A stretch of 64,000 nt of DNA, taken from Ephemerocybe angulata (Eukaryota; Basidiomycota; Agaricomycetes; Agaricales; Psathyrellaceae). This document shows, piece after piece, positions 33,050 through 41,825 of the stretch (its first letter is position 1; the number at the start of each line of letters is the position of its first letter). Location of the stretch: assembly GCA_013368325.1 (NCBI GenBank), contig JAACJK010000016.1, positions 140,364 to 204,363 on the forward strand. The letters are read 5' to 3'. Below the pieces are notes generated by a model, which had not been told where the DNA came from, ran no database searches, and saw only the letters and a program-made list of their open reading frames with translations. The translations under genes and the position numbers were made by a program.

Positions 33050-35187
33050 GTGTGGTTAGGGTTGGATGCAGTTCTTGTCATTTGAATTTTGTCACCGTTC
33101 CACGACGACCACGACCCTGCCCACGATGCCCGCCCCAGCGCCGCCGTTCTCGATGCCCGCCTGGCGTCAGTGCCCAACAACCAGCAGAGACGGCTCTTCC
33201 GTACCCCAACGACAGCTTTGTCCCCGAACACATCGCCCTGAGTAGCACTTCAAGCTGGGCCGTCAAACGAATGCAAAAACGGCCCCGGGCGAGCGAGATG
33301 GATACTTTGACAGCACGGTACTGAGTCGGAAGCACGCTGAGGTGTGGGAGGTGGGCGCAAGGTGAGTTTGGGCGAGCGAACGACAGCGGGGCGGGTGCTG
33401 ACGACGAACAGATCTACATCAAGACGTGAAGAGTTCGAATGGACGTTCATAAGCAGGCGCCTACCGGGTTCAACTTTGCAGGCCAGGCGCGGAATGTGCA
33501 GAACCGCCGCCCGCCGATGCAGCAGCCGAACCTGGGGGGCCTTGGGGGCGGGATGAGGCAGCTTTGATGTTATTCTCCGGGGGCCGAGCTCAACACCATT
33601 ACGGGTGCGAATCGATTGGTGAGTCGACTCGAAGTTGGGGGTAACAATCGCTGACGTTCGTTACAACCGACTAATCTTCCTCCGTACCCCTCTGTTCTTC
33701 CGCATATGCGACCGGCGCAGGAGGTTTCACCGCGCCTCCAGCTACTTCGCCTCCCGACCAGCCGCCTCCACCCGCGACACGGGTGTCATCGTTGAGCTGC
33801 AGGTGCAGCTTCGCGATACGCAGTCGAACCTCGGCGGTCAGGTCCACAAGATCCGAGCGCTCGAGGCTGTGCTCCCGGAGCAGGAGGCGATGAAGAGGGA
33901 GGTTAAGACGTTGCAGGAGATGATAGGGTCGAGGCGCAGGGAGCTGGAGGAGCTGGAGGGCGGGTTCGAGGATGCGAGGAGTGTGAGTACCGTCGTGCCG
34001 CACGAGCTCGAGTCGGTCGAGTAGGAGGATGAGAGTGAGGAGGTGGATTTGGAGAAGGAAGCGGAGGATCGGGGCCGTCGCGAAGCGGAGGCGGAGGGGG
34101 TGGCGCGCAAAGAGCTTGAGCGACGAAACGAAACGAAACCGTGGACGACCCCATACACCCGAATCCCTCGCCGCCCCGGCGTCGTCGTCGAAACTCCGCG
34201 CACTATCGCTCTCGCAGAGCACAACTGTCGTCGCGACGGAGGAGATCCAGGAGCAGATCGTGCAGCTCACGGCGCAGGCGAGTGCGGTCGTGGCGCTGAC
34301 GAGCACGCTCGAGGCGCAGCATACCGCCGCGCAGAGCACGATTAGCGCGTTGGAGAAAAAGGTGGAGCAACTCGAGAGCCTCCTCCGTGCGTCGGTCGCT
34401 CCCGCTCCCGCGCCCACCGGTGCCCGAGCCCACGCCCGTCGTCTTGGAGAAGGAGGAGGAGGGCGTGAAGGAGGATCTGGCGGAGGAGGAGAGGGGCGAG
34501 TCGAAGGAGTCGTTGTCGGAGAGGATCACGGAGTGGATGAAGAATGTCGAGGTTAAGTGGAACAATGTGCAAGAGGAATGGAACTTGGAGCGGGAGAGGC
34601 TGGGTCGGGCGAGGGAAGAATGGGAGAGGCGCGTCGCGAGTCTCGGGCAGGGACAGCAAGGTACGGGGAGTGGGTTCTCAACAAATATCGGGGGTTATGG
34701 GCGGGTGGGGAACGGGGATGTTGTGAAGCATAACGGGCTCGTTACGCGGCCCAGTCCGAGGAGTCAGCGTAGCGATTCGGGGAGGTATAGGCGGAGGGTG
34801 CGGAGGAGGAATAATGTTGGTGCGGCTGCGGTGAAGAAGGAGGAGGAGGAGGGGAGTGCGAGTGAGGGGAGTGGGGATACGGATGAGGAGGGGGCGGAGA
34901 GGAGTGCGGGAGGGCACGAGTTTGGCGACGAGTGCGAGTTCGAGCTTTGGGGTTTCGACTGGTGAGTCTTTTGACTTTGGTTTCGAACGTGTTCGAGGTG
35001 GAGCCCATGTGCCCGTCGAGTGATACTAACGTTCCTCATCGCATTCTAGGCGCCTCGGCACTTGCGAACGCGACGGCTGACACGGCGGAGGACCTGAAGG
35101 AGAAGGTGATGCTCGCTACGCCAGAGGCGAGGCGAGTGTGTATCAAGATAAGTTGACGACGCTCTCGAAGGCCGTCGTCGAGCACGA
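33050..35187 (+). pseudogene. FHA-domain / coiled-coil protein gene, 5' part (SLMAP/Far9/Vps64-like), broken
   Basis: Blocks in order: YPNDSFVPEHIAL (33200-33240). An FHA domain from 33252 with KLGRQTNAKTAPGERDGYFD and VLSRKHAEVW. An intron at 33362-33411 (gtgagt...cag). IYIK, then the FHA signature continued only with frameshifts (33412-33450). A Gly/Gln linker. A coiled coil from 33787 (TGVIVELQVQLRDTQ; REVKTLQEMIG) with a stop at 34022. An acidic segment. A second coiled coil (EIQEQIVQLTAQASAVVAL; SALEKKVEQLESLL). WMKNVEVKWNNVQEEWNLER (34535-34590). A basic/acidic C-terminal region to FELWGFDW. An intron 34962-35049 with branch point tactaac. FHA domains bind phosphothreonine. FHA plus coiled coil plus C-terminal membrane anchor is the SLMAP/Far9/Vps64 plan of the STRIPAK complex at ER or nuclear envelope. 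The second half of the FHA domain is missing and at least five frameshifts or stops are present, so it is inactive. The family name is an inference. Confidence 0.7.
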
Positions 35188-35394
35188 TGGAATGGTCTGC
35201 GCTGATGTCGAGGATGCTCGGAAGTCGAGACGAGATCGCCGTAGCGAAGCAAGATGAGATGAGTCTAGACTACGACATCCAGAACAGGAAGACCTCGGTG
35301 CTGACTAAGCACCGGGTGACTAAGCAGAACCAAGCCAAACGGGCGCCTACGATGCGCTCGAGGTGTGGCTGGAGAGGCGCCTAGCGCCAATCCA
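35188..35394 (-). repeat. 3' LTR of gypsy element, 207 bp
   Basis: Minus strand starts TGGATTGGCGC and ends CATTCCA. It contains a perfect 7-bp hairpin, cggtgct-gacta-agcaccg (35308-35326). It is unusually short for gypsy. No TATA box is obvious. Confidence 0.95.
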
Positions 35395-35410
35395 TGTGCC
35401 CCCCACAAAC
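35395..35410 (-). other. polypurine tract
   Basis: Minus strand GTTTGTGGGGGGCACA directly precedes the 3' LTR. The GTGGGGGG core would prime plus-strand DNA synthesis. Confidence 0.75.
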
Positions 35411-35601
35411 AAAGCGTCGTCCCGACGCGACAAACCGAACCGTAACTACGTAGGCATGCTAATAAGAAAAAACCAGAAAACAACAAAAGAAAACAACACA
35501 AGAGAAAAGAAAGACGGTGAATGATACACGACAAGAACGAGACTGAACACAAGGACCAACAGGCCGAAAGAAACCACCCCAACATCCACAAGCCAGCTGA
35601 A

Positions 35602-38600
35602 CTAATCATCCTCCACCTCACAGTCGGACCACTCGTCGTCATTCTCGCCCACGTCATCCTCGGACACCTCAACTGCCACTGCACCGGTGCCCGCTCTCAG
35701 ACCATCCACGCGCACAGCCTCCTCTGCCGCGCGGACACCCTCCACCATATCCGCCTCCTCCTGTACCCGCAGCTGGTCTCTAGCCAACTGTGTTCCCACC
35801 CTGGGTACGAACCCACGCAACCGCCGCGCGCTGAACTTCCCAGGCATCAACTCCCCACCCAACGTCGCAAGCGTATACGAGTTCAAGATGCGCGAGACCA
35901 CCCGCCTTGGGATCGACCAGCGCGGAAGGAGTTTCCTCTCAGTCTTGAGCGTGTAGAGAAGGTCGTTCCGATGGACTTGTACGAGCTGGCCCGGCCGAAA
36001 TAGAACCTCCCCACCTCTTCCCGCCAGACGCCGATCAAAGACCGACTTGCGCTTCACCGCGTGCTGAACCGCCGCGGCATAGCCATCTAGCCGCTGCTGC
36101 GCAACGTACGCCATTTGGCACGCTACATCGTCAACTCCCACCTCCAGAACACGCTCAGGTGCCGGTGTACGTGGTGTGTTCACAACCAAACCGAGCAAGA
36201 GCTCCTTCGGCGAGAAGTCAAACGCCGGAAGTACGCGCCTATTGATGATCTGGAGGGCCTCGTCGAGGTGCTTGGGCCAATCGCGCAACAGCTTCGCTTC
36301 GTCCTCCTCCTCGTATTCATCCTCCCCCAGATTCGGAGCACAGAGCCGCTTCAAAACGTGAAGCAGAATCTTGTTCCCACCCTCCACCAGTCCATTAACC
36401 CAAGGCGAGTACGCCGCCACCACCTCCGTCTCCGTACCCCACTCCCCACAGAAATCCCTAACTGCCTCGTTGTTGAAGTGGGTTCCCCCATCAGACATGA
36501 AGCACTCGGCTGCGACGAAATTCTGGAAAATAACCCGGAGTGAGTCCACCGTCGTCTTCGCCGTACCCGCCGTTTTGAACTTGAAGGCCCACATGTGCTG
36601 TGAGTAGACATCGAGAAAGACTCCGAGCGTGTGGTGACCGCCAAACCCTGTCGGCATCGAAAGGTAATCGCCGACGAGAAGCTCGAGCGGATGGCGGCGA
36701 GTGATGGGTTGCAGCTTCGAGTGCAGGTGAGTTGAACCGAAGTTCTTGCAGTACCCACACCCCTTGATACCCTCGATGATGCACGCGTCAAGACCAGGGC
36801 ACCAGATGGTGTCCATGAGACGCCGCTTCACCGCATCCCTGCCCCAGTGCCCCCCTGAAAGGTGCTCCACCTGCGCCAACTCCGTAGCCTCCGCCCTCGT
36901 AACACACTCGACTCGCGACCGCCCACGCATTCGTTTCCCATTACCCAACCGCCACAACCTTCCTTCATCCACCATGTACCCCTCCGCTCGGTGCTCGGCG
37001 CGAGCGCGCGCACGCTCCGAGGAACCAACATCCAACTCCCCAATCGCACCCAGCACCTCCAGGAAGAGGGGCTCATCCCTAAACCGTCCCAGAAGAGGTC
37101 CGAGCAGCGCCGCCGACTCAGCCATCGCCGTGACCGAGAATATGTCGTGAGCGAGTCCCGCAACCACCTCCCAGTCCTCCACCACCGTCCACTCACTACC
37201 ATCACCCTCAACCTTCGCCACACCCTCTCCCATCCGACTCAAACCATCCGCCACCACGTTCGTCTTCCCCGGCACATGGCGCACATCCACAATCTGCTGG
37301 CTCAGAATTCCGTCTCTCCAACGAGCGTGCGTAGCGCTCAGCTTGTCGTTAGTGAGTACATCGCGCAGCGCCTGGCAATCCGTCTCAACCTCGACCGGGA
37401 AGCCCCAAATGGTATCCGAGAACTTGTCCAACGCGAACTTGAGAGCGGCGAACTCGAGGAGAAACGGCTTGTACTTCACTTCAGACTTCGACGTCCGCTT
37501 CGACGCAAATGCGATGGGGTGTAGCTTTCGGACCGTCTTCCCGCTTGGGAGGACCGTCGAGAACCACTGTGCTAGAACAGCCCCAAACCCGTCCTGACAG
37601 CCGTCGCTCGTGACAACGAATGGACGTCCGTCGAACGCCGGGTTGCGTAGCACCGGCTCAGACGTCAAAATGGCCTTTAGCTGCACGAACGCCGCATCGT
37701 GCTCCGGACCCCACCTCCCTTCCATCTTCCATCCCTCCATCCTACTCCGATACGTAGACTTCGTGTACTTCCCGGGTAAATCCACCTCGCGCAATAAATC
37801 ACGCAAAGGCTTCTCCAGCATAGCGTACCCTTTGATTAAGTCACGGAACCAACCAGCGAGCCCAAGAAACGCAGCGAGGTTCATCGCGTTGTGAGGTGCT
37901 GGCCAGTTAACAATGGCCGTGAGCTTCAGAGCGTCCGGCTGGACCCCGTTCTTCCCTACTGATGCTCCAGCAAAGACCGCCGTCGTCATGTAGAGTTCCG
38001 TCTTACTCGCCGACAAAGACAGACCCTTCTCCCGCACCCGAACGAATATCCGCCGCAGCTTCCCTTGCATCTCGTCGAACTCATCCGCCGCCGTCCCACC
38101 GTCGTCCACAAACAACTCCATGACCTCCTCCACCAACAAATCATATAGCGCCTTCGCCGTCATCTGAGCGAAGGTTGACGGCGCACCCGTCAACCCAAAT
38201 GGCATCCGACGGTACCAGAAATGACCTCGCCCCTCCACGTAGAACGCAGTGTAGGGGCGGGAATCCACATCGACCTCAACAGCGTAGAACCCTGCTGCGA
38301 AATCGAAGAGCGACACCCAACGTTTCCCGCTCAGGCGCAACTGCTTAGCACGGATATCGCCCTGCGGCATCGGCGCGATCTCGGTGACACGATTCACCTG
38401 GGAGAAGTTCTGGCATATACGCCACTTTGGAGGCGCACTAGATGCATCCCCACCCGCAGAATCTCCCGAGACGGGGCGAGGCGGCAACGGGAAGTGAGTA
38501 GGTAAACCCGCTGCCACACACTGATCATTGACCCGATGCTGCAGTTCCTCCAACGATAAGCCGATGCCCTCGTGGGCCTTCTGAGCCATCGTCGTCGGCG

Positions 38601-39897
38601 ACACGCACTTCACCTCCGACGGATCGCAGGCTTCGATGATCCCCGCAGCGAGCATCTCGTCGATCTTGGTATTGAGGTACTGGCGTTGAGGAGGCGAAAG
38701 TGGGCGTTGATGAACTCGTCGAGCGAACTTCGTGTCCTCCGGGATATCTAGCTTATGAACCGCTCCTTCAACCGGGAGTACCTCGCCCACCGAAAGCGCG
38801 AAGCAATCTGCAAACTCGCCTACCAAGCTCCGCACCTCCTCGCGCTGTCGCAGAGACAAGTCATCGCCGAGCGTAACGTTCCGCAGGATTTCCTCGACAC
38901 GCGCCTTCGCGAACGGGTCTGTACGACGAGAGAATAAACCCTCACCGTTCAACCCGTCCACCATAACCTCCACGTCGCCTTCACCGTCGTCACCCATCCC
39001 CGGCCCATCCCCTACCACGCACACCGGCGTGTAGTTGGCCTCCTCGTCCTCCACTTCCTCTACCCATGCCCGGCGCCCAGGCGCCTCATCCGCACACCCA
39101 ACCACAGCCGCAGCAGTCTCTCCACTGCTCGCCGCCGCAATCGGTGCCCCACTATCCTTGCCATGGGCATCAGTGCCAACATCCGCACCCTTAGCCCCAC
39201 CTGCAGCCGCAACTGCCTCGCCGCCGGCCCCAGCGCTCTCTCCAGCGCTCTCAGCCGCACCAGCGACCTCCACGACCTCCACCGCCGCCTCCACGCTCAC
39301 CGGCTTCCCCCATTGGTTGGTGAGTCGTGCACTAGCGCCCGCGTTACGAACCACGACCTCATCAACTTCGAAATCGTGCACCACTTTGAAGGCGCGCATG
39401 AGAGGCTTCCCAAGCAGGAACTCCCATCCACCCCCGCTGTCAAACACTTCGAACGAGCCCCATGCCCGCACACCTCCCAACACAAACCAACCAGTCCACC
39501 GCCCACGTCCCTGCACCACCGCTCCATTCGCCATCCGGAACCAACGCTTAGACGGCCTTAAACCGCCAACCTTCCCCTTCACCCTCTCGTACGCCCTACT
39601 GCACATCACCGAAGCGAGTGCGCCTTCGTCGAACAACGCACTGACCACCGGTGTGTGCCCTACTCCCTCCAACCCGATACCGTGTACAAACGGGCACTCT
39701 CCTCCCATTCCCTTCGATGAATCCCCCACTGCGTACAGGTCGAACACTTCTTGTTGCGTTGTAGCGAATACATGGGGTACGTACTCGAACGCTTTTACGG
39801 CTTCCTTCTTCCTAGCCATGACCTGCCTCTCCTTCTCCAACGGGACCGACGATGCTGCAGCGTTTACATCGACGATCCCTCCCCATTTCCCTGCTCC
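35602..39897 (-). CDS. pol: Pol polyprotein (protease, RT, RNase H, integrase) of Ty3/gypsy element
   Basis: Positions count from the TTG at 39840 (1412 residues to the stop). The open frame begins after a stop at 39898-39900 and lies in the -1 frame relative to gag, overlapping its last 34 bases, so synthesis probably follows ribosomal frameshifting at 39885-39891 rather than its own start. The first ATG is residue 8. Aspartic protease: LFDEGA at 69-74, where D71-E-G replaces the usual D-S/T-G. Reverse transcriptase about 385-640, with RMPFGL and the catalytic FVDD (577-580). RNase H about 720-870: D746, E~797, D~821. Integrase: zinc finger H993-x4-H998-x29-C1028-x2-C1031 and catalytic D1058, D1117, E1153 (exact D-x35-E spacing), then a basic C-terminal domain. 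The products copy the RNA genome in particles and insert the DNA. All domains appear complete. The protease change may be normal for this fungal clade or may affect activity. Confidence 0.93.
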   Translation of the reverse strand, partial: GAGKWGGIVDVNAAASSVPLEKERQVMARKKEAVKAFEYVPHVFATTQQEVFDLYAVGDSSKGMGGECPFVHGIGLEGVGHTPVVSALFDEGALASVMCSRAYERVKGKVGGLRPSKRWFRMANGAVVQGRGRWTGWFVLGGVRAWGSFEVFDSGGGWEFLLGKPLMRAFKVVHDFEVDEVVVRNAGASARLTNQWGKPVSVEAAVEVVEVAGAAESAGESAGAGGEAVAAAGGAKGADVGTDAHGKDSGAPIAAASSGETAAAVVGCADEAPGRRAWVEEVEDEEANYTPVCVVGDGPGMGDDGEGDVEVMVDGLNGEGLFSRRTDPFAKARVEEILRNVTLGDDLSLRQREEVRSLVGEFADCFALSVGEVLPVEGAVHKLDIPEDTKFARRVHQRPLSPPQRQYLNTKIDEMLAAGIIEACDPSEVKCVSPTTMAQKAHEGIGLSLEELQHRVNDQCVAAGLPTHFPLPPRPVSGDSAGGDASSAPPKWRICQNFSQVNRVTEIAPMPQGDIRAKQLRLSGKRWVSLFDFAAGFYAVEVDVDSRPYTAFYVEGRGHFWYRRMPFGLTGAPSTFAQMTAKALYDLLVEEVMELFVDDGGTAADEFDEMQGKLRRIFVRVREKGLSLSASKTELYMTTAVFAGASVGKNGVQPDALKLTAIVNWPAPHNAMNLAAFLGLAGWFRDLIKGYAMLEKPLRDLLREVDLPGKYTKSTYRSRMEGWKMEGRWGPEHDAAFVQLKAILTSEPVLRNPAFDGRPFVVTSDGCQDGFGAVLAQWFSTVLPSGKTVRKLHPIAFASKRTSKSEVKYKPFLLEFAALKFALDKFSDTIWGFPVEVETDCQALRDVLTNDKLSATHARWRDGILSQQIVDVRHVPGKTNVVADGLSRMGEGVAKVEGDGSEWTVVEDWEVVAGLAHDIFSVTAMAESAALLGPLLGRFRDEPLFLEVLGAIGELDVGSSERARARAEHRAEGYMVDEGRLWRLGNGKRMRGRSRVECVTRAEATELAQVEHLSGGHWGRDAVKRRLMDTIWCPGLDACIIEGIKGCGYCKNFGSTHLHSKLQPITRRHPLELLVGDYLSMPTGFGGHHTLGVFLDVYSQHMWAFKFKTAGTAKTTVDSLRVIFQNFVAAECFMSDGGTHFNNEAVRDFCGEWGTETEVVAAYSPWVNGLVEGGNKILLHVLKRLCAPNLGEDEYEEEDEAKLLRDWPKHLDEALQIINRRVLPAFDFSPKELLLGLVVNTPRTPAPERVLEVGVDDVACQMAYVAQQRLDGYAAAVQHAVKRKSVFDRRLAGRGGEVLFRPGQLVQVHRNDLLYTLKTERKLLPRWSIPRRVVSRILNSYTLATLGGELMPGKFSARRLRGFVPRVGTQLARDQLRVQEEADMVEGVRAAEEAVRVDGLRAGTGAVAVEVSEDDVGENDDEWSDCEVEDD
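39842..39891 (-). promoter_or_regulatory. -1 programmed ribosomal frameshift signal between gag and pol
   Basis: Minus strand GGGAAAT at 39885-39891 is read in the gag frame as G GGA AAT, a correctly phased X XXY YYZ heptamer. A 5-base spacer follows, then a 13-position stem (39867-39879 with 39842-39854; one T.T mismatch, one G.T pair) closing a 12-base loop. The gag stop TAA (39864-39866) lies in the loop. Slippage by -1 enters the pol frame, which is open to 35602. The layout matches known retroviral and retrotransposon signals. Function is inferred. Confidence 0.8.
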
Positions 39898-41318
39898 TCA
39901 TCATCCTCCGAATCCGCGGCGTACGAAGCGGTGTGCCCATAGTCCGAGATGGCGACGTAGCGAACGTCGAAGGGCTCGCGCAGACCGCGCGCGCACACCA
40001 CTCTCCAGGTCTGCTCCGTCGGTTGGAGCTGATCCTTGCGAGGAACCGGGCAGCTGGAGCCCTGGTGGCCCGACATGCCACATCGGAAGCACTCTCCAGA
40101 GTTCACCGGCATCGTCCCAGGACGCAGCGGGTAGGGGGTAGTCTCGTCCACCCAGGCGTTTACGCCGTGCTTCTCGACCCACGCTAGCTGCTGGAGACCG
40201 TGGAGCCTCCGACCCTCCTCGGTAGCCGGATGGTGCGGGAGCTCCTTGGTGCGCTGCAACAGCGCCGCTCTCGTCGCAGCTGTAGGCGGTCCTGCCGGCG
40301 TCTTGGGTCCTCGGCGCGATGGCGTGGTGGGCTGGGCATTGAACAAGTTGCCTCTACCACCCCCAGTCGTGAACAGCGGGTTCACACTGGCGGGCGGGGC
40401 AGCCGGCGACACGGTTGAGGGCGTAGAGATGGTGGCCGCGGCGAATGCCCTGCGGACATTCGCAGTGGGCGAAGCAGGCACCGCCAACCCAGCGATCCTC
40501 GCGAGAATGCGTCTCTCCAGCTCATCCACCTTCCTCCCCACCGCCGAACCGTCTACTAACGTGTCTCCCTCAACCTTCCTGACCGCCGCCAGAAACTCCT
40601 TCCACGACGCCTGATCCCCAGCCGTCGCCATCCTCAAAGCCAATGGGAGGTGCTTGATCACGGTGCTGAGCAAGATCGAGAGCTCATACACACCTGCACC
40701 GATAGCGAGCACCTCCACCTTATCCGCCCACGCTACGTGCGCAGCGACCTCCCTTTTCCCCACCAACACCGTCTGCCCCAACTCACTCTCCTTCAACTTC
40801 GTCGCTAGCAACTCCTCCTCAAACTTCGCCCTCGACTTCACCACCACCATCTTCTTCGGCCAGCGCTTGTTAAAAGCTTCTTCGGTCTCCGCCCACGAGG
40901 ATTTCACGGCCGCCGTCAAGTCGGCATACCAGGTGTCGGCCTCCGACTGGGCAGCGAGAAAGTCCGGGAACTGAGCAACGCGCGCGGCGTCGGAGATGAC
41001 GCAGCGCCGGAACGAGCGCAAAAAGTCCTGCGGGTTGACATTGGGATCGTCGCCCGTGAAGGGGTCCACGAGGAACTGTGACGCCATCGCAGTGGGTGGA
41101 TCGACGGTCGCGGGTGCAATGGTTCGGGGTGTTGATGGCGGCGTCGAAAACTGATCGTCGTCGAGGAGGCTCCTTGCGACGCGAGGCGGAGTGCTGGGCG
41201 GTGTAACGGCGCCCGGGACTGAGAGTGACTCGCTCTTGCGTATGAAAAGACCCGTAAGTGGGTCGCGGGGCGGTAAATACTTCTTCGGCGCCAGTTGGAC
41301 GATGCTGAAAATTTTCAC
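39864..41318 (-). CDS. gag: Gag polyprotein of Ty3/gypsy element
   Basis: A 484-residue frame that forms the particle and binds element RNA. The N-terminal ~75 residues are Pro/Ser/Thr-rich with repeated STPPS/PPSTP. A helical capsid-like region follows (DPFTGDDPNVNPQDFLRSFR about 84-103; ADTWYADL; FNKRWP), and this looks like the fungal retrotransposon Gag capsid domain. Near the C-terminus lies one zinc knuckle, C410-x2-C413-x4-H418-x4-C423. The tail is acidic. The frame is open back to a TAG near 41352 but has no ATG before residue 78 (41087). Either translation starts there (about 407 residues, MASQFLVDPF) or at a non-ATG codon upstream; the given start is a GTG. The stop sits inside the frameshift stem, so most ribosomes should make Gag alone and a minority Gag-Pol. 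Confidence 0.88.
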   Translation of the reverse strand: MKIFSIVQLAPKKYLPPRDPLTGLFIRKSESLSVPGAVTPPSTPPRVARSLLDDDQFSTPPSTPRTIAPATVDPPTAMASQFLVDPFTGDDPNVNPQDFLRSFRRCVISDAARVAQFPDFLAAQSEADTWYADLTAAVKSSWAETEEAFNKRWPKKMVVVKSRAKFEEELLATKLKESELGQTVLVGKREVAAHVAWADKVEVLAIGAGVYELSILLSTVIKHLPLALRMATAGDQASWKEFLAAVRKVEGDTLVDGSAVGRKVDELERRILARIAGLAVPASPTANVRRAFAAATISTPSTVSPAAPPASVNPLFTTGGGRGNLFNAQPTTPSRRGPKTPAGPPTAATRAALLQRTKELPHHPATEEGRRLHGLQQLAWVEKHGVNAWVDETTPYPLRPGTMPVNSGECFRCGMSGHQGSSCPVPRKDQLQPTEQTWRVVCARGLREPFDVRYVAISDYGHTASYAADSEDDEEQGNGEGSSM

Positions 41319-41396
41319 GACGACGACGGCGACTTTTTCGACTTTTTCGGACTTCGACTAGGAACGGCGGACGCGAAACGAGGTGTAGAGTAAGAA

Positions 41397-41412
41397 CGCG
41401 CTGTTGTCACCA
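41397..41412 (-). other. primer-binding site of gypsy element
   Basis: Minus strand TGGTGACAACAGCGCG begins two bases (TC) after the 5' LTR. It complements a tRNA 3' end ...GTTGTCACCA. The tRNA is not identified. It differs from the primer site of the compact element. Confidence 0.8.
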
Positions 41413-41414
41413 GA

Positions 41415-41621
41415 TGGAATGGTCTGCGCTGATGTCGAGGATGCTCGGAAGTCGAGACGAGATCGCCGTAGCGAAGCAAGATGAGATGAGTCTAGACTAC
41501 GACATCCAGAACAGGAAGACCTCGGTGCTGACTAAGCACCGGGTGACTAAGCAGAACCAAGCCAAACGGGCGCCTACGATGCGCTCGAGGTGTGGCTGGA
41601 GAGGCGCCTAGCGCCAATCCA
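41415..41621 (-). repeat. 5' LTR of gypsy element, 207 bp
   Basis: Identical by eye to 35188-35394, with the same hairpin. It lies next to the primer-binding site. Confidence 0.95.
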
Positions 41622-41825
41622 ACGATGCGGAGGTTGTGAAGGAGGAACCGCATGAGGGCGTGAGCGGGAAGGCCGTGAGCGTTCGTGAACGGGTACGTCT
41701 TCGCTTGTCTTCCTCGAGCTCGTTGATAGGAATGACTCCTAGGACATGATTCACGTACAAACGGCTGTCGGGGTATCACTGGCAGCTGCAGAGGTAATAT
41801 CTCGTTTTCCTTTGCACCCACTTCA
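41622..41825 (+). pseudogene. FHA/coiled-coil gene, 3' part after the insertion
   Basis: Continues the frame broken at 35187 (AEVVKEEPHEGVSGKAV), then reaches a hydrophobic segment VQTAVGVSLAAAEVI near 41755-41800 that would be the C-terminal membrane anchor. A stop precedes this segment in the nearby frame and the anchor interior is short, so this end is also degraded. Together with 33050-35187 it makes the gene continuous except for the retrotransposon and point lesions. Confidence 0.6.

Larger units (their letters stand above)
35184..41625 (-). mobile_element. full-length Ty3/gypsy LTR retrotransposon with 4-bp target duplication
   Basis: The element proper is 35188-41621 (6434 bases), flanked by ACGA (35184-35187 and 41622-41625). 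Its LTRs are 207 bases and identical by eye. In minus-strand order: 5' LTR, primer site, gag, frameshift signal, pol (protease, reverse transcriptase, RNase H, integrase), polypurine tract, 3' LTR. Protease-RT-RNase H-integrase order defines the Ty3/gypsy class. Removing the element and one ACGA rejoins the host frame as LSKAVVEHDAEVVKEEPHE, which confirms the borders. Identical LTRs, intact frames and a precise target duplication point to a recent and possibly still mobile copy. It lies in a pseudogene, opposite to that gene's strand. Confidence 0.95.

Noticed and set aside
39035..40141. 368-residue plus-strand frame
   Set aside because: It lies antisense to the protease and gag regions. Ala/Pro/Ser-rich as expected for the complement of GC-rich coding sequence.
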